A stretch of DNA of 41,597 nt from Desulfamplus sp. (GCA_015232455.1 JADFZQ010000027.1:1-41597); one strand, 5' to 3'; positions 1 to 8,905 are shown, counted from the stretch's first letter. A program made the numbers and translations. The notes: a model not told the origin generated them from the sequence alone.

Positions 1-2
1 TC

Positions 3-119
3 AAAACTGCTATTTCAGATTGCTTAAAACAAACCCATTCAACCTACAAATTGGAATTGGATTCGCTTTTATCCTGCAATTTTCAGAACTTTGAAAAAGC
101 TCAATTACTGACCGTTTAG
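3..119 (+). other. Possible 3' end of a gene entering from the left
   Basis: One forward frame is open from the left edge to a TAG at 117-119, encoding 38 residues that end in QLLTV. It has no start in the window and the peptide is not recognised. It could be the tail of a gene that begins upstream, or chance in AT-rich DNA. The rest of the 177 bases before the FmdE gene holds no other feature I can support. Confidence 0.2.
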
Positions 120-177
120 AGTATAACTACTAAATATCTAAACACTATTTAAAAAAAGGGTAGAGTTAAAACATAAA

Positions 178-771
178 ATGGACTCATTTGATATTTTGCT
201 ATCTAAATCTGTTAAACAGCATGGACACCTTTGTGCAGGACAAGTTATTGGTGTTAGAATGGCTATGCTTGGGTGCAGCCTTCTTGGGATTGATGATCCA
301 AATGCAAAAGAGCATAGGAAAAATTTGATTGTCTATGTTGAAATTGATAGATGTGCAACTGATGCTATTGAAAGCGTTACTGGTTGCAAATTGGGAAGGC
401 GTTCATTAAAATTTAAAGATTTTGGTATAAATGCAGCAACTTTTGTTAATATAGAAAATGGAGAGGCTTTTCGGATTATCTCTACAGAGAACTCAAGAGA
501 TTTGGTAAAAAAATATGCACCTAATGAGATTAACCACTACCATCAACAGATGAAGGGCTATCAGCTTATGCCAGATTGTGAACTTTTTGATGTCCAGAAG
601 GTTAAGGTAAATATCTCTGAATATGATATGCCTGGACCCTCTGGAAAACATATAGAGTGTAGCCTCTGTGGTCAGATAGTTAGAGACGGAAAAGAGATTA
701 TTGTGAACGGTAAACCCTGTTGTAAAATATGCGGTGGGGAAAGCTATTTCACAATCATTGAAAAGTGTTAA
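178..771 (+). CDS. FmdE-family protein with C-terminal zinc ribbon
   Basis: The 197-residue protein has the FmdE signature: HGHLCAGQVIG near the start, then CATDAIESVTGCKLGRRSLK. The family is named after subunit E of formylmethanofuran dehydrogenase, but stand-alone bacterial members are common in sulfate reducers and their reaction is unsettled. The C-terminus adds a four-cysteine ribbon (C161, C164, C181 or C182, C185), the usual FmdE plus zinc-finger arrangement. The start is the first ATG; its Shine-Dalgarno is weak (AAAGGG about 17 bases upstream). The gene runs into a convergent oxidoreductase operon with 23 bases between the stops, so neighbourhood gives only a loose hint of a redox or molybdenum/tungsten-enzyme role. 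Family assignment is firm, function is not. Confidence 0.85.
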   Translation: MDSFDILLSKSVKQHGHLCAGQVIGVRMAMLGCSLLGIDDPNAKEHRKNLIVYVEIDRCATDAIESVTGCKLGRRSLKFKDFGINAATFVNIENGEAFRIISTENSRDLVKKYAPNEINHYHQQMKGYQLMPDCELFDVQKVKVNISEYDMPGPSGKHIECSLCGQIVRDGKEIIVNGKPCCKICGGESYFTIIEKC

Positions 772-794
772 TTGGCTCAATCTTTTGTTTTAAA

Positions 795-2096
795 CTACAT
801 TGTAATAGTTGCCAATTTTTTTACAATCTCTATTGCTGACTCATAAACTGCTGGTTTGAATCTTGATTTTAGGGCAAAGTCAAGCATCTCCATTGTTATT
901 CCTTGGTTCTTTCCAGCAATAAACCCAAGCGAAGCTAATGCCCAATCCTGTTTTTTAATCTGATACTCTTTAAAGTCAATCTCAACAACAGTTGCTGAAG
1001 TTTCAGGAATAGATACGCTTTTCTCTTTTAGTAGAAATGTTGATGGCTCAAGTTTGCTAAAAAGTTTTATCCTTCTTTGAACTCCCTCATCGCTTAATGC
1101 AATTACAACTGTTGGCGATTCAATACCTGCATACCCAATCTTTTCAGGGGATAAGATAAGCTCACTTACAGATTGACCCCGAAGAACTGTGATGTTGTAG
1201 TCATTTTTCATTGAGGCATTAAATCCTGCTGAAATTGCAGCATAACAGACCATATCACCAGCAGTAACGATTCTCATGCCAGCACTGCCAAGAATTACAA
1301 TCTCTTGACGTTTCATATCTTTGAGATCAAATATTTTATCTACTTTCAAAAGTTCAGGCAAACTCTTTTGCTGATTGGCAAGGTTGCGATATTGTTCTCC
1401 ATATTCAGGACGCTGATTTTTCTCAACAATGCCACCATAAGTTGGAAGACGCTCAATCATCTCATCAATTACTTTAGGCGTAAGTTGATTTCTTTTTGTG
1501 TAACGTCCTGTGCATAGTCCTAATGTCTCAACAATTGAAAAACCTTTGTGTTTTATAGCTTCACACAAAATATCAGGCAACGATGAGTCATGTCCAGAAC
1601 AGCGACTTATCCATGTTGCTCCACCACTTTTAGCAATCTCACAAATATCAATTGGGATTTCTGCTTGATTTAAAAATTCTGAACCTACAACAGCATCAGA
1701 TGGTGTAGTTACTGAATATTGACCACCTGTCATACCAAAGTTGAAGTTGTTAAGAATAATCAAGGTAAGATCAAGATTTTTTCTACACGCTGCAAGAACA
1801 TGGGCACCACCAATTCCAAGCCCGCCATCTCCCATTGTAACAATGACGTTAAGTTCTGGATTAGCAAGTTTTATCCCAGCAGCATAGGTTAAAGCACGTC
1901 CATGAAGACCATGAAGAGCATGAGTATTAAAAAAAGTGTCAAACAGACCAGAACACCCTATATCACTTACAAGCACGGTTTTGTCTGCTTCAAGATTTAG
2001 CTTTACAAGTGCGGTATCAACAGCTTTTGTGATTCGCTCATGTGAGCAGCCTGGGCAAAATACTGGTGGGCGTTTGGTGTTAAGAAAACTATCCAT
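795..2096 (-). CDS. 2-oxoacid:ferredoxin oxidoreductase, fused beta and gamma subunits
   Basis: Residues 1 to about 230 are the thiamine-pyrophosphate-binding beta subunit: FCPGCSHE at the N-terminus and a TPP/Mg motif MGDGGLGIGG followed downstream by ILNNFNFGMTGGQ. Residues from about 265 (IVILGSAGMRIVTAGDMVCYAA) are a gamma-type domain, which in most relatives is a separate protein. The enzyme family oxidatively decarboxylates a 2-oxoacid (2-oxoglutarate, branched-chain or aryl-pyruvate) to an acyl-CoA and passes electrons to ferredoxin. The start overlaps the alpha-subunit stop by 8 bases, so translation is probably coupled. No separate two-[4Fe-4S] delta subunit is present in the window. 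Substrate cannot be read from sequence alone. Confidence 0.9.
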   Translation of the reverse strand: MDSFLNTKRPPVFCPGCSHERITKAVDTALVKLNLEADKTVLVSDIGCSGLFDTFFNTHALHGLHGRALTYAAGIKLANPELNVIVTMGDGGLGIGGAHVLAACRKNLDLTLIILNNFNFGMTGGQYSVTTPSDAVVGSEFLNQAEIPIDICEIAKSGGATWISRCSGHDSSLPDILCEAIKHKGFSIVETLGLCTGRYTKRNQLTPKVIDEMIERLPTYGGIVEKNQRPEYGEQYRNLANQQKSLPELLKVDKIFDLKDMKRQEIVILGSAGMRIVTAGDMVCYAAISAGFNASMKNDYNITVLRGQSVSELILSPEKIGYAGIESPTVVIALSDEGVQRRIKLFSKLEPSTFLLKEKSVSIPETSATVVEIDFKEYQIKKQDWALASLGFIAGKNQGITMEMLDFALKSRFKPAVYESAIEIVKKLATITM

Positions 2097-3222
2097 TTTG
2101 AATTACCTCCATGATTTTTGCTGGTGTGATTAGCACGCCGTTCATCTGTCCATAAAAGACTATTTTCTTTTCAGGCAGTAATCTTGTGATATTTTCAACA
2201 TATTGACCCATATTCATCTCAATTACCACGATGTGTTGATACTGTTCAGATTTTTCACGAATCAACTTTTGTGGAACTGGAAAGAGAGTTTTCAAAGTAA
2301 GAGTTGAAACAGCTTTTCCATTTTTTGAAAGAGTCTTGCAAGCATCTTCTACTGCTCTTGAGGTTACGCCATAACTTATGACAAGAGTATCAGCTCCTTG
2401 CCGATGGTTCTCTTCATAAAGTGTAAGTCTCTCTTCTGCATTAAGGATTTTATTTATAAGTCTCTCTTGGCTTTCTCCAATCACATTTGGATCAATTGTG
2501 ATGTAGCCATCAGCTCCATGAGTTGAAGAAGTTTGGCGTACAAGGGTTTTACAGCCAATAGGAAGAAAATCAGGAACAGAGTCTTTGTCAGCTTCAAATG
2601 GCAGGTATTTATGGTTAATCTCATCTTTACCAATTTCAGAATATTTTCTCTCAACAATAGGAGGAAGTTCAACAGAATCAAGATCAACACTCTCTCTTGT
2701 CATGCCTATCTCTTTATTCGACGCTATAAATACAGGACACCTTAACTCTTCAGCAAAGTTAAAAGCATGGGCAGTTAAAGCGTAGCAATCAAGAGCATCT
2801 TTAGGGGCAAGCACAACTACTGGAAGTCCGCCAGTGTTGCTCCACCTTAAAAATTGAATATCACCATCAGCTCCGCGTGTTGCAGAACCTGTAGATGGTC
2901 CAAGTCTTTGAACATCTACAATGACCATTGGAATTTCGCTTCCTATGGCAAAAGATATCTGTTCACTATAAAGGCTAATACCCGGACCTGAGGTTGCTGT
3001 TAGAACTTTTCTCCCAGCCATTGATGCACCAATGCAGTAGCCCATTGAGGCTATCTCATCTTCTCCTTGAATGCAAATTCCACCATTTGGCGGCAGCATT
3101 GTAAGCATATTTGAAAATATAGTCGATGCAGGTGTAATTGGGTATCCTGCAAAAAAAGAGCAGCCAGCAGCTATTGCACCCCTTGCAACTGCCTCGTTTC
3201 CCTCCATAAATGATAAAGCCAT
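2089..3222 (-). CDS. 2-oxoacid:ferredoxin oxidoreductase, alpha subunit
   Basis: The 377-residue protein begins with the pyrimidine-binding domain of this family, including GYPITPAS and EDEIASMGYCIGASMAGRK. The T-S-G-P-G-ISLYSE segment and the GPSTGSATRGADGD loop follow, as in KorA/VorA-type alpha subunits. The C-terminal third carries the transketolase C-like domain (TLVISYGVTSRAVEDA). It would form the catalytic heteromer with the fused beta-gamma protein encoded just downstream. A good Shine-Dalgarno (CAGGAGAT on the minus strand) precedes the ATG. A perfect 26-bp palindrome lies 52-77 bases upstream and is a candidate operator for this operon or for the divergent rlmN. Confidence 0.92.
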   Translation of the reverse strand: MALSFMEGNEAVARGAIAAGCSFFAGYPITPASTIFSNMLTMLPPNGGICIQGEDEIASMGYCIGASMAGRKVLTATSGPGISLYSEQISFAIGSEIPMVIVDVQRLGPSTGSATRGADGDIQFLRWSNTGGLPVVVLAPKDALDCYALTAHAFNFAEELRCPVFIASNKEIGMTRESVDLDSVELPPIVERKYSEIGKDEINHKYLPFEADKDSVPDFLPIGCKTLVRQTSSTHGADGYITIDPNVIGESQERLINKILNAEERLTLYEENHRQGADTLVISYGVTSRAVEDACKTLSKNGKAVSTLTLKTLFPVPQKLIREKSEQYQHIVVIEMNMGQYVENITRLLPEKKIVFYGQMNGVLITPAKIMEVIQNG

Positions 3223-3273
3223 TTTTATCTCCTGAAATATGGTTTAAACAACTATTTTATCTGTAAGATTTTA

Positions 3274-3299
3274 GATTTGATTAAATATTTAATCAAATC
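3274..3299. promoter_or_regulatory. Perfect 26-bp palindrome in a divergent intergenic region
   Basis: The half-site GATTTGATTAAAT is followed immediately by its exact reverse complement. It sits between the divergent oxidoreductase operon (start 3222, minus) and rlmN (start 3485, plus), where operators are expected. It has no T-tract and follows no stop codon, so a terminator role is unlikely. Which regulator binds it, if any, is unknown. Confidence 0.45.
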
Positions 3300-3484
3300 A
3301 CTACTATTGACTGAAATTTATGTCAAGGATAATATTCTTAAGATTAGAAATGCTGATAGTGCTTGTTAATAACACCGGCATGAAATATTATCAGAAATAT
3401 GATTTATTTATAAGGATATAATCTACATTTTTCAAAAAATTAACATTCCAATAGATATGAAAAACTTAAGGGAACCACTAATAA

Positions 3485-4594
3485 ATGCAGGATATTAAAG
3501 AGTTTACAAGAGGTGAACTTGCCAAATGGTTTGAGAAACAAAATATGAAATCTTTTCGTGCTGGGCAAGTGTTTAAATGGATATATCTACGTCAAGCAGA
3601 CACATTTGATGAAATGACCGACCTTGCCAAAGATGCGAGAAAATTGCTCAACGAGCATTTTTATATCCCAAGGCTTGAGATCGAATCAACTGAATTTTCT
3701 GCTGACGGAACGGAAAAACTCCTCTTTAAACTTGTAGATGGAAACTATATTGAGGCTGTGCTTATACCACAAAAAGATCACTACACTTTGTGTATATCAT
3801 CACAGGTTGGATGTACCCAAGGTTGCAAGTTCTGTCTTACAGCCAAAGGAGGTTTTGTCCGCAACTTAACCTCTGCTGAAATAATATCTCAGGTAAGAGA
3901 TGCAAGAAGGCATTTAGCAATAAGAAACTGTGGTCAAAAAGTTGAGCCTTTAGAGCAACCAAAAGAGCGAAATGTGAGTTGCCCAAATTTAGGACAGCTA
4001 ATTAATATTGTTTTTATGGGAATGGGAGAACCACTTGCAAACTACGATGCAGTTGTCAAATCATTACAAACAATAACAGAGAGCGACTTTGGACTAAAAT
4101 TCTCTCCACGCCGTGTTACCGTATCTACTTGCGGTCTTGTGCCTGAAATAAGCCGTCTTTGCATGGATACTGATGCTAACCTTGCTATTTCACTTAATGC
4201 CACTGATGATACAACAAGATCGATGCTCATGCCAATAAACAGAAAATATCCAATAAAGGAGCTTCTTAATGCCTGTCGATCTTATAAGTTAAAAGCACGA
4301 GACAAGATTACTTTTGAGTATATTTTAATTAAAGGGGTAAATGACAGCGATGAAGATGCAAAACGACTTGTAAGTATGCTTGGACCAATAAAGTCAAAGG
4401 TCAACATTATTCCATTTAACCCACACGAAAAGAGCGATTTCAAGCGTCCATCACCTGCTGAGGTGAGTCGTTTTGTTCAGATACTTTTAGATCGTCAGGT
4501 TACCGCAATTGTAAGAAAAAGCAAGGGAGATGATATTTCTGCTGCGTGTGGTCAGTTAAGAGCTAAGATGAAAATGATTACCAAAGTGGACTGA
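3485..4594 (+). CDS. rlmN: Dual-specificity RNA methyltransferase RlmN
   Basis: This radical-SAM enzyme makes 2-methyladenosine in 23S rRNA and in some tRNAs. The cluster motif is C110-TQG-C114-KF-C117. The conserved catalytic C-terminal cysteine is C355 in ISAACGQLRAK, and the glycine-rich MGMGEPLANYD and VSTCGLVPEI blocks are intact. The length (369) is close to the usual 350-380. A hydrophilic stretch of about 30 residues after the first cluster region (around 140-172, containing KVEPLEQPKERN) is an insertion relative to typical family members. The ATG follows an AAGGGA at 3468-3473. It appears to be a single-gene unit. Confidence 0.96.
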   Translation: MQDIKEFTRGELAKWFEKQNMKSFRAGQVFKWIYLRQADTFDEMTDLAKDARKLLNEHFYIPRLEIESTEFSADGTEKLLFKLVDGNYIEAVLIPQKDHYTLCISSQVGCTQGCKFCLTAKGGFVRNLTSAEIISQVRDARRHLAIRNCGQKVEPLEQPKERNVSCPNLGQLINIVFMGMGEPLANYDAVVKSLQTITESDFGLKFSPRRVTVSTCGLVPEISRLCMDTDANLAISLNATDDTTRSMLMPINRKYPIKELLNACRSYKLKARDKITFEYILIKGVNDSDEDAKRLVSMLGPIKSKVNIIPFNPHEKSDFKRPSPAEVSRFVQILLDRQVTAIVRKSKGDDISAACGQLRAKMKMITKVD

Positions 4595-4680
4595 AGAAAT
4601 TGTTCATTAAGTGTTAAATTACAAGCAATAGCGATAGAGCTAAAGTTTCAAAATATCGGAGAAATTAAAAGGAGAACTTT

Positions 4681-4962
4681 ATGAAACACGATGTAACTAT
4701 TTTTAGACCGTATCCATTCAAATTAGGGCATAAGATCAGAATAGAAGGTTCTGGAAGAAACGGAGATTGGGAGGTTATAAAACTTAGCCCTAACAAGATG
4801 GTTATAGAGTGTCCTATATCTCATGCACAAATTTCATGTGACAGATTCTGTTTTTTTGTTGAGGAAAAAAGCAACGAAGAGTGGCCTAAAATTGATGATG
4901 CTAAACAAGAAGAAGAAAAGACAGGGCATAAAGAAGAAGAGGGTATAGTCAAACATGGATAA
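4681..4962 (+). CDS. Small hypothetical protein with acidic tail
   Basis: The 93-residue protein is not recognised. Its first 60 residues look like a compact beta-rich domain (RIEGSGRNGDWEVIKL, then MVIECP), with three cysteines. The last 25 are rich in Glu and Lys and probably disordered. There is no signal peptide or membrane segment. A good Shine-Dalgarno (AAAGGAGAA) precedes the ATG. The stop overlaps the start of the reductase gene by 8 bases, which argues that it is real and co-translated with it. Confidence 0.6.
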   Translation: MKHDVTIFRPYPFKLGHKIRIEGSGRNGDWEVIKLSPNKMVIECPISHAQISCDRFCFFVEEKSNEEWPKIDDAKQEEEKTGHKEEEGIVKHG

Positions 4963-5512
4963 TTTTGATAACAATAGAAAAATTAAAGTAATTTTGATTA
5001 TGGCAATGACTCTTGATGGAAAGATTGCAAGACACTCAATGGAGCCTGTAGATTGGACAGGAAGTGCTGATAAGAAAAAATTTGTTGAGATAACAAAAAA
5101 AGCTGGTGCAGTGATCATGGGTTCAACCACCTTTGAGACAATTGGTATGCACCTTAAAGATAGAAAAAATATTGTTATGACAAGATTTCCCTCACGTATG
5201 CTCAACAAGATTTCAGGAGATAAATCTATTGACTTTAATGCTATTGAATTTACAGATAAAACTCCAAGTCAGATTCTTAACTCACTTCAAAGTGAAGGGT
5301 TTGATTCTGTAGCTTTGATAGGTGGCTCAACTATAAACACACTATTTGCAGTGGAAAATCTTATTGATGAAATTTATATCACACTTGTGCCAAAACTCTT
5401 TGGTAATGGACTTCCTCTTTTGTCAGGTGAACTTGATATTAATCTTGAGCTTGAACAAGTTGATAAACTTGATAACAATTCAATTTTATTGAAATATAAT
5501 GTTATAAAATAA
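4955..5512 (+). CDS. RibD C-terminal/dihydrofolate-reductase-like protein
   Basis: The 185-residue protein has the pattern of the RibD C-terminal/DHFR-like fold: MAMTLDGKIARHS at the N-terminus, AGAVIMGSTTFETIG in the middle, VALIGGSTINTLF as the dinucleotide-binding glycine loop, and IYITLVPKLFGNGLPLL near the end. Such proteins are NAD(P)H-dependent reductases of pteridine or riboflavin-type substrates. With no deaminase domain and no rib genes nearby, the actual substrate is open. It overlaps the preceding small gene by 8 bases and is probably co-translated with it. Confidence 0.82.
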   Translation: MDNFDNNRKIKVILIMAMTLDGKIARHSMEPVDWTGSADKKKFVEITKKAGAVIMGSTTFETIGMHLKDRKNIVMTRFPSRMLNKISGDKSIDFNAIEFTDKTPSQILNSLQSEGFDSVALIGGSTINTLFAVENLIDEIYITLVPKLFGNGLPLLSGELDINLELEQVDKLDNNSILLKYNVIK

Positions 5513-5526
5513 TAGATTACCGTCTC

Positions 5527-5625
5527 ATGTTATAAATTGATGGTTTTCGTAAATAACCGATATTGTAACACTTAATCCTTAAAAAGAGATGTTATAAATT
5601 TAAAATTTCAGGATACCGATGTAAC
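5527..5625 (+). repeat. Imperfect direct repeat upstream of the PBP gene
   Basis: ATGTTATAAATT occurs at 5527-5538 and 5589-5600. Each copy is followed by ACCGAT (5556-5561; 5615-5620) and then TGTAAC (5564-5569; 5620-5625), in the same order. A related ATGTTATAAAAT overlaps the 3' end of the preceding gene near 5500. It may be a decayed duplication or paired regulatory sites. Confidence 0.35.
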
Positions 5626-5628
5626 GCT

Positions 5629-8439
5629 ATGAAAACATTAAAAGATGATTTTGATTTTCAAGAAAGAGCTTTTCAGAAAAAAACATCTTTTCTTAATTTT
5701 TTGAAAAAGAAGAAAAATGAGAAAACAAATTTTAATAAGTTAAATGAGGAGTTATTTGATGAATTAGAGGAAGACTCTTTAAATAGATTAATGGAAGAGC
5801 AGTTTGCTGAAGCTAAACCACCAAATAAGAAATTGAAAATAAAAAATAATTCAATGTTTAACAGGTTAAATAGAGAAAAGTTTTTCAATAAGGAGCTTAA
5901 TGAAGAAGAAGAAGATGATGATAATGAAGCAGATTTTGAAAAGAGAGTTTTTCACAGTCTAAGAGTCAAACCGCTTAAAAAAAGTCTTTTTTCAACTCTT
6001 CTTAAATGGGCATTTGGGTTAGTTTTTCTTTGCATAGCAGGAGTTTTAACAGCTTTAACACTTTTATATCTTCATATTAACAGCGATCTGCCTAAAATCA
6101 ACAAGTTAGCCGACTACAGACCCCCAACTGTTACCAATATTTTTTCAGATAATGGTACAAAGATCGGAGAGTTTTACAAGGAGAGGCGTATAGTTTTACC
6201 AATTACTGCAATGCCACCAGCTCTTATCAACGCTTTTGTAGCTGCTGAAGATTCAAGATTTAGAGAGCATGTAGGAATTGATTTAATAGGCATTATCAGA
6301 GCTTTTATCAAAAATATGCAAGCTGGTTCTATAGTGCAAGGGGGAAGCACAATTACTCAACAAGTTACAAAATCATTTCTACTTACACCAGAGAGGACAT
6401 ATAAAAGAAAGATAAAAGAGGCGATATTAGCTTATCGCATTGATAAAACATTTTCAAAAGATGATATTCTTTTTCTCTACCTAAACCAGATTTATCTTGG
6501 ACATGGAGCTTATGGAGTTGAGGCTGCTGCACAGAACTATTTTGGTAAACATGCAAATGAGTTAAACCTTGCTGAATGTGCAATGTTAGCTGGTCTTCCT
6601 CAAGCACCAAGCCGTTACTCTCCATTTAAACACCCAGAGCTTGCAAAAGAGAGACAACTATATGTTTTAAAAAGAATGCAAGAAGAGGGGTATATATCAA
6701 CTGATGAGATGAATCAGGCAATGGCTGTAAATCTTGATATTCAGCCAAGAAAAAACTTTTTTAGCGAAACAGTGCCTTGGTACACAGAGTATATAAGGCG
6801 ATATGCAATTGAAAAATATGGCGAAGATATGATCTACAATCAAGGAATTAATATCTATACAGCTGTAAATATAGAGTTCCAAAAAATGGCTGAAAATGCT
6901 GTAGAGCGTGGTCTTCAAGAACTTGAAAAGCGTCATGGATATGGAGGTACTCTTAAAAATGTCTCATCTCTTGGTATCGACTCATTTAGCCGCAAAATAG
7001 CAGCATCTCTACCTAATGGTGGTATTCTTGAAGATGGCAAAATTTATAAAGGTGTTATCACTGATATTGATATTGAAAATGATTCTGCTGGTGTAAAGGT
7101 TGGGAAAAATAGTGGATTTATTAACCTTAAAGGAACAGCGTGGTCAAATATTGGAAATCTAAATAAAGTTAAGGAGGAGTCTGAGCAAGTTGAAGATTCT
7201 GAATCAAGCTCTAAAACAGAAGTTCCTAAGAAATCTCTAAAAATAGGTGATGTTGTATTAGTAAAGGCTTTAAACTTAGCTGATAAGGGCAAGAGTGAAG
7301 ATGATGTTGTTAATTCTGGTAAGATAGATAAAGTTGATAATTTAAAAAAAGTAAATTGGGAGTTTGCATTAGAACTTGAGCCAGAAGTGGAAGGAGCACT
7401 GATAAGTATTGAGGCAGATACAGGATATGTAAAGGCTATGGTTGGAGGAAGAAATTATCATACAAGCCAATTTAATAGAGCAGTGCAATCAAGACGTCAG
7501 CCAGGGTCAGCATTTAAACCGATAATATATGCTGCGGCACTTGATAAAGGATATACAACATCCTCAATAATAATTGACTCTCCAATTGCTTTTAAAGATG
7601 GCAGCAACAAGGTTTGGAAACCACAAAATTATAGCGAAACATTTTATGGACCAACAAGATTGCGTGAGGCTTTAGTTAAATCTCGAAATGTTGTTACAGT
7701 TAAGATTGTCCAAGATATTGGTGTTGATTATGTTATTGAATATGCAAGAAAACTTGGTATTACATCTCCTATGGAAAAGAACCTATCAATTGCACTTGGA
7801 TCGTGCGGAATCTCTCTTTTGGAACTTGTAAGAGCTTATACAGTGTTTTCCAATCTTGGTTATTTAGTTGAACCTGTATTTATTACAAAAATAGTTGATA
7901 GGGATAATAATGTAATTGAGGAGGCTAAACCTAAAAAAGAGAATGTTATCGATATGGCTACAGCCTATATAATGACCAGCATGATGGAGAGTGTTGTGCA
8001 GTCAGGCACTGCAACTAAAGCTAAAGAGCTTGGTCGTCCAGCAGCCTGCAAAACAGGAACTACAAACGACATGAATGATGCCTTATTTGTGGGTTACACT
8101 CCTCAATATACCACTGGCGTATGGGTAGGGTTTGATAAGAAAAAATCTCTTGGAAAGGGTGAAAGCGGTGCAAGGTCTGCTATTCCTATATGGTTAGAGT
8201 ATATGAAGGGAGCATTAGAAGGCACGCCTGTTATGGAGTTTAATGTGCCTGAAGGTGTTGTATTTCACAATGTTGATCCCCATAGTGGTCTTTTGTCTGA
8301 CAGTGAATATGGTGTTATAAATGAGTGCTTTAAGGAAGGTGTGCTTCCAACAAGACGTGTTATAGAATCAGCAGGTGAAATTGAGGAGCAAGATATTCCA
8401 GTTACAGAACAAGAAGATTTTTTTAAGTCTGATATATAG
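5629..8439 (+). CDS. Class A penicillin-binding protein, PBP1a type
   Basis: A bifunctional peptidoglycan synthase of 936 residues. Residues 1 to about 115 are a long, highly charged cytoplasmic region. One membrane segment follows at about 120-150. The GT51 glycosyltransferase domain has catalytic E207 in AAEDSRF and the GGSTITQQ motif near 238. The transpeptidase motifs are S627-AFK, S685-RN and K808-TG-T. An OB-like insert rich in charged residues lies between the two domains (about 440-570). The charged N-terminal tail is much longer than the few residues usual for PBP1a. The gene looks monocistronic, followed by a hairpin. Confidence 0.95.
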   Translation: MKTLKDDFDFQERAFQKKTSFLNFLKKKKNEKTNFNKLNEELFDELEEDSLNRLMEEQFAEAKPPNKKLKIKNNSMFNRLNREKFFNKELNEEEEDDDNEADFEKRVFHSLRVKPLKKSLFSTLLKWAFGLVFLCIAGVLTALTLLYLHINSDLPKINKLADYRPPTVTNIFSDNGTKIGEFYKERRIVLPITAMPPALINAFVAAEDSRFREHVGIDLIGIIRAFIKNMQAGSIVQGGSTITQQVTKSFLLTPERTYKRKIKEAILAYRIDKTFSKDDILFLYLNQIYLGHGAYGVEAAAQNYFGKHANELNLAECAMLAGLPQAPSRYSPFKHPELAKERQLYVLKRMQEEGYISTDEMNQAMAVNLDIQPRKNFFSETVPWYTEYIRRYAIEKYGEDMIYNQGINIYTAVNIEFQKMAENAVERGLQELEKRHGYGGTLKNVSSLGIDSFSRKIAASLPNGGILEDGKIYKGVITDIDIENDSAGVKVGKNSGFINLKGTAWSNIGNLNKVKEESEQVEDSESSSKTEVPKKSLKIGDVVLVKALNLADKGKSEDDVVNSGKIDKVDNLKKVNWEFALELEPEVEGALISIEADTGYVKAMVGGRNYHTSQFNRAVQSRRQPGSAFKPIIYAAALDKGYTTSSIIIDSPIAFKDGSNKVWKPQNYSETFYGPTRLREALVKSRNVVTVKIVQDIGVDYVIEYARKLGITSPMEKNLSIALGSCGISLLELVRAYTVFSNLGYLVEPVFITKIVDRDNNVIEEAKPKKENVIDMATAYIMTSMMESVVQSGTATKAKELGRPAACKTGTTNDMNDALFVGYTPQYTTGVWVGFDKKKSLGKGESGARSAIPIWLEYMKGALEGTPVMEFNVPEGVVFHNVDPHSGLLSDSEYGVINECFKEGVLPTRRVIESAGEIEEQDIPVTEQEDFFKSDI

Positions 8440-8517
8440 CTTTTTTAAATGATTTTTGGAAATATAAATAATCAATATTTACGAGTAGATTCTAAATTAT
8501 AACCAATTGATATTTAA

Positions 8518-8552
8518 AAGATTTGCCAGTTTTCAAAAAAATGGCAAATCTT
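8518..8552 (+). terminator. Hairpin downstream of the PBP gene
   Basis: AAGATTTGCCA (8518-8528) pairs perfectly with TGGCAAATCTT (8542-8552) across a 13-base loop, 79 bases after the stop. The run after the stem is pyrimidine-rich (CTTCCT) rather than a clean T-tract, so intrinsic termination is likely but not certain. Confidence 0.55.
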
Positions 8553-8794
8553 CTTCCTACCTAACTATCTATTCAACTATTCACGAATAAATTAAACTCC
8601 AATATTGAATCAAGAGTGTTAGCTAATCCTCAAAATATAAGCTGAAATATTTTAAAACCACTCTTTAAAATTAAGATTTTTTCCTTATATTTGCCAAGAT
8701 GTTATTCCTATTCAAAGCGTTATTAGGTTTATTTAAAATGTTTATGGTGGTTTAATTTATTTCAAGATGGTTATGGAACTTATTAGAATAGACT

Positions 8795-8853
8795 TCCTGC
8801 AAAACTAAATTTATATCCAGTAAAATCAAGGATTAAGTCCCAGTTTTGCAGGA
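8795..8853. repeat. Separated 12-bp perfect inverted repeat
   Basis: TCCTGCAAAACT (8795-8806) and AGTTTTGCAGGA (8842-8853) are exact reverse complements, 35 bases apart. The right arm ends 52 bases before the ABC gene start. It could be a structured leader, a looped operator pair, or the ends of a small palindromic element. Confidence 0.5.
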
Positions 8854-8905
8854 GATCAAATTATAAACAAAACAATTTACAATAAAAGAAATTAAAGGAG
8901 GAGAC

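Larger units (their letters stand above)
8440..8905. other. 466-base intergenic region between PBP and ABC operon
   Basis: No gene is visible. The region holds the hairpin at 8518-8552, which probably ends the PBP transcript, and a separated 12-bp inverted repeat at 8795-8853. The strong Shine-Dalgarno of the ABC gene lies at its right end. The AT-rich stretch between the two structures shows nothing further that I can support. Confidence 0.5.
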
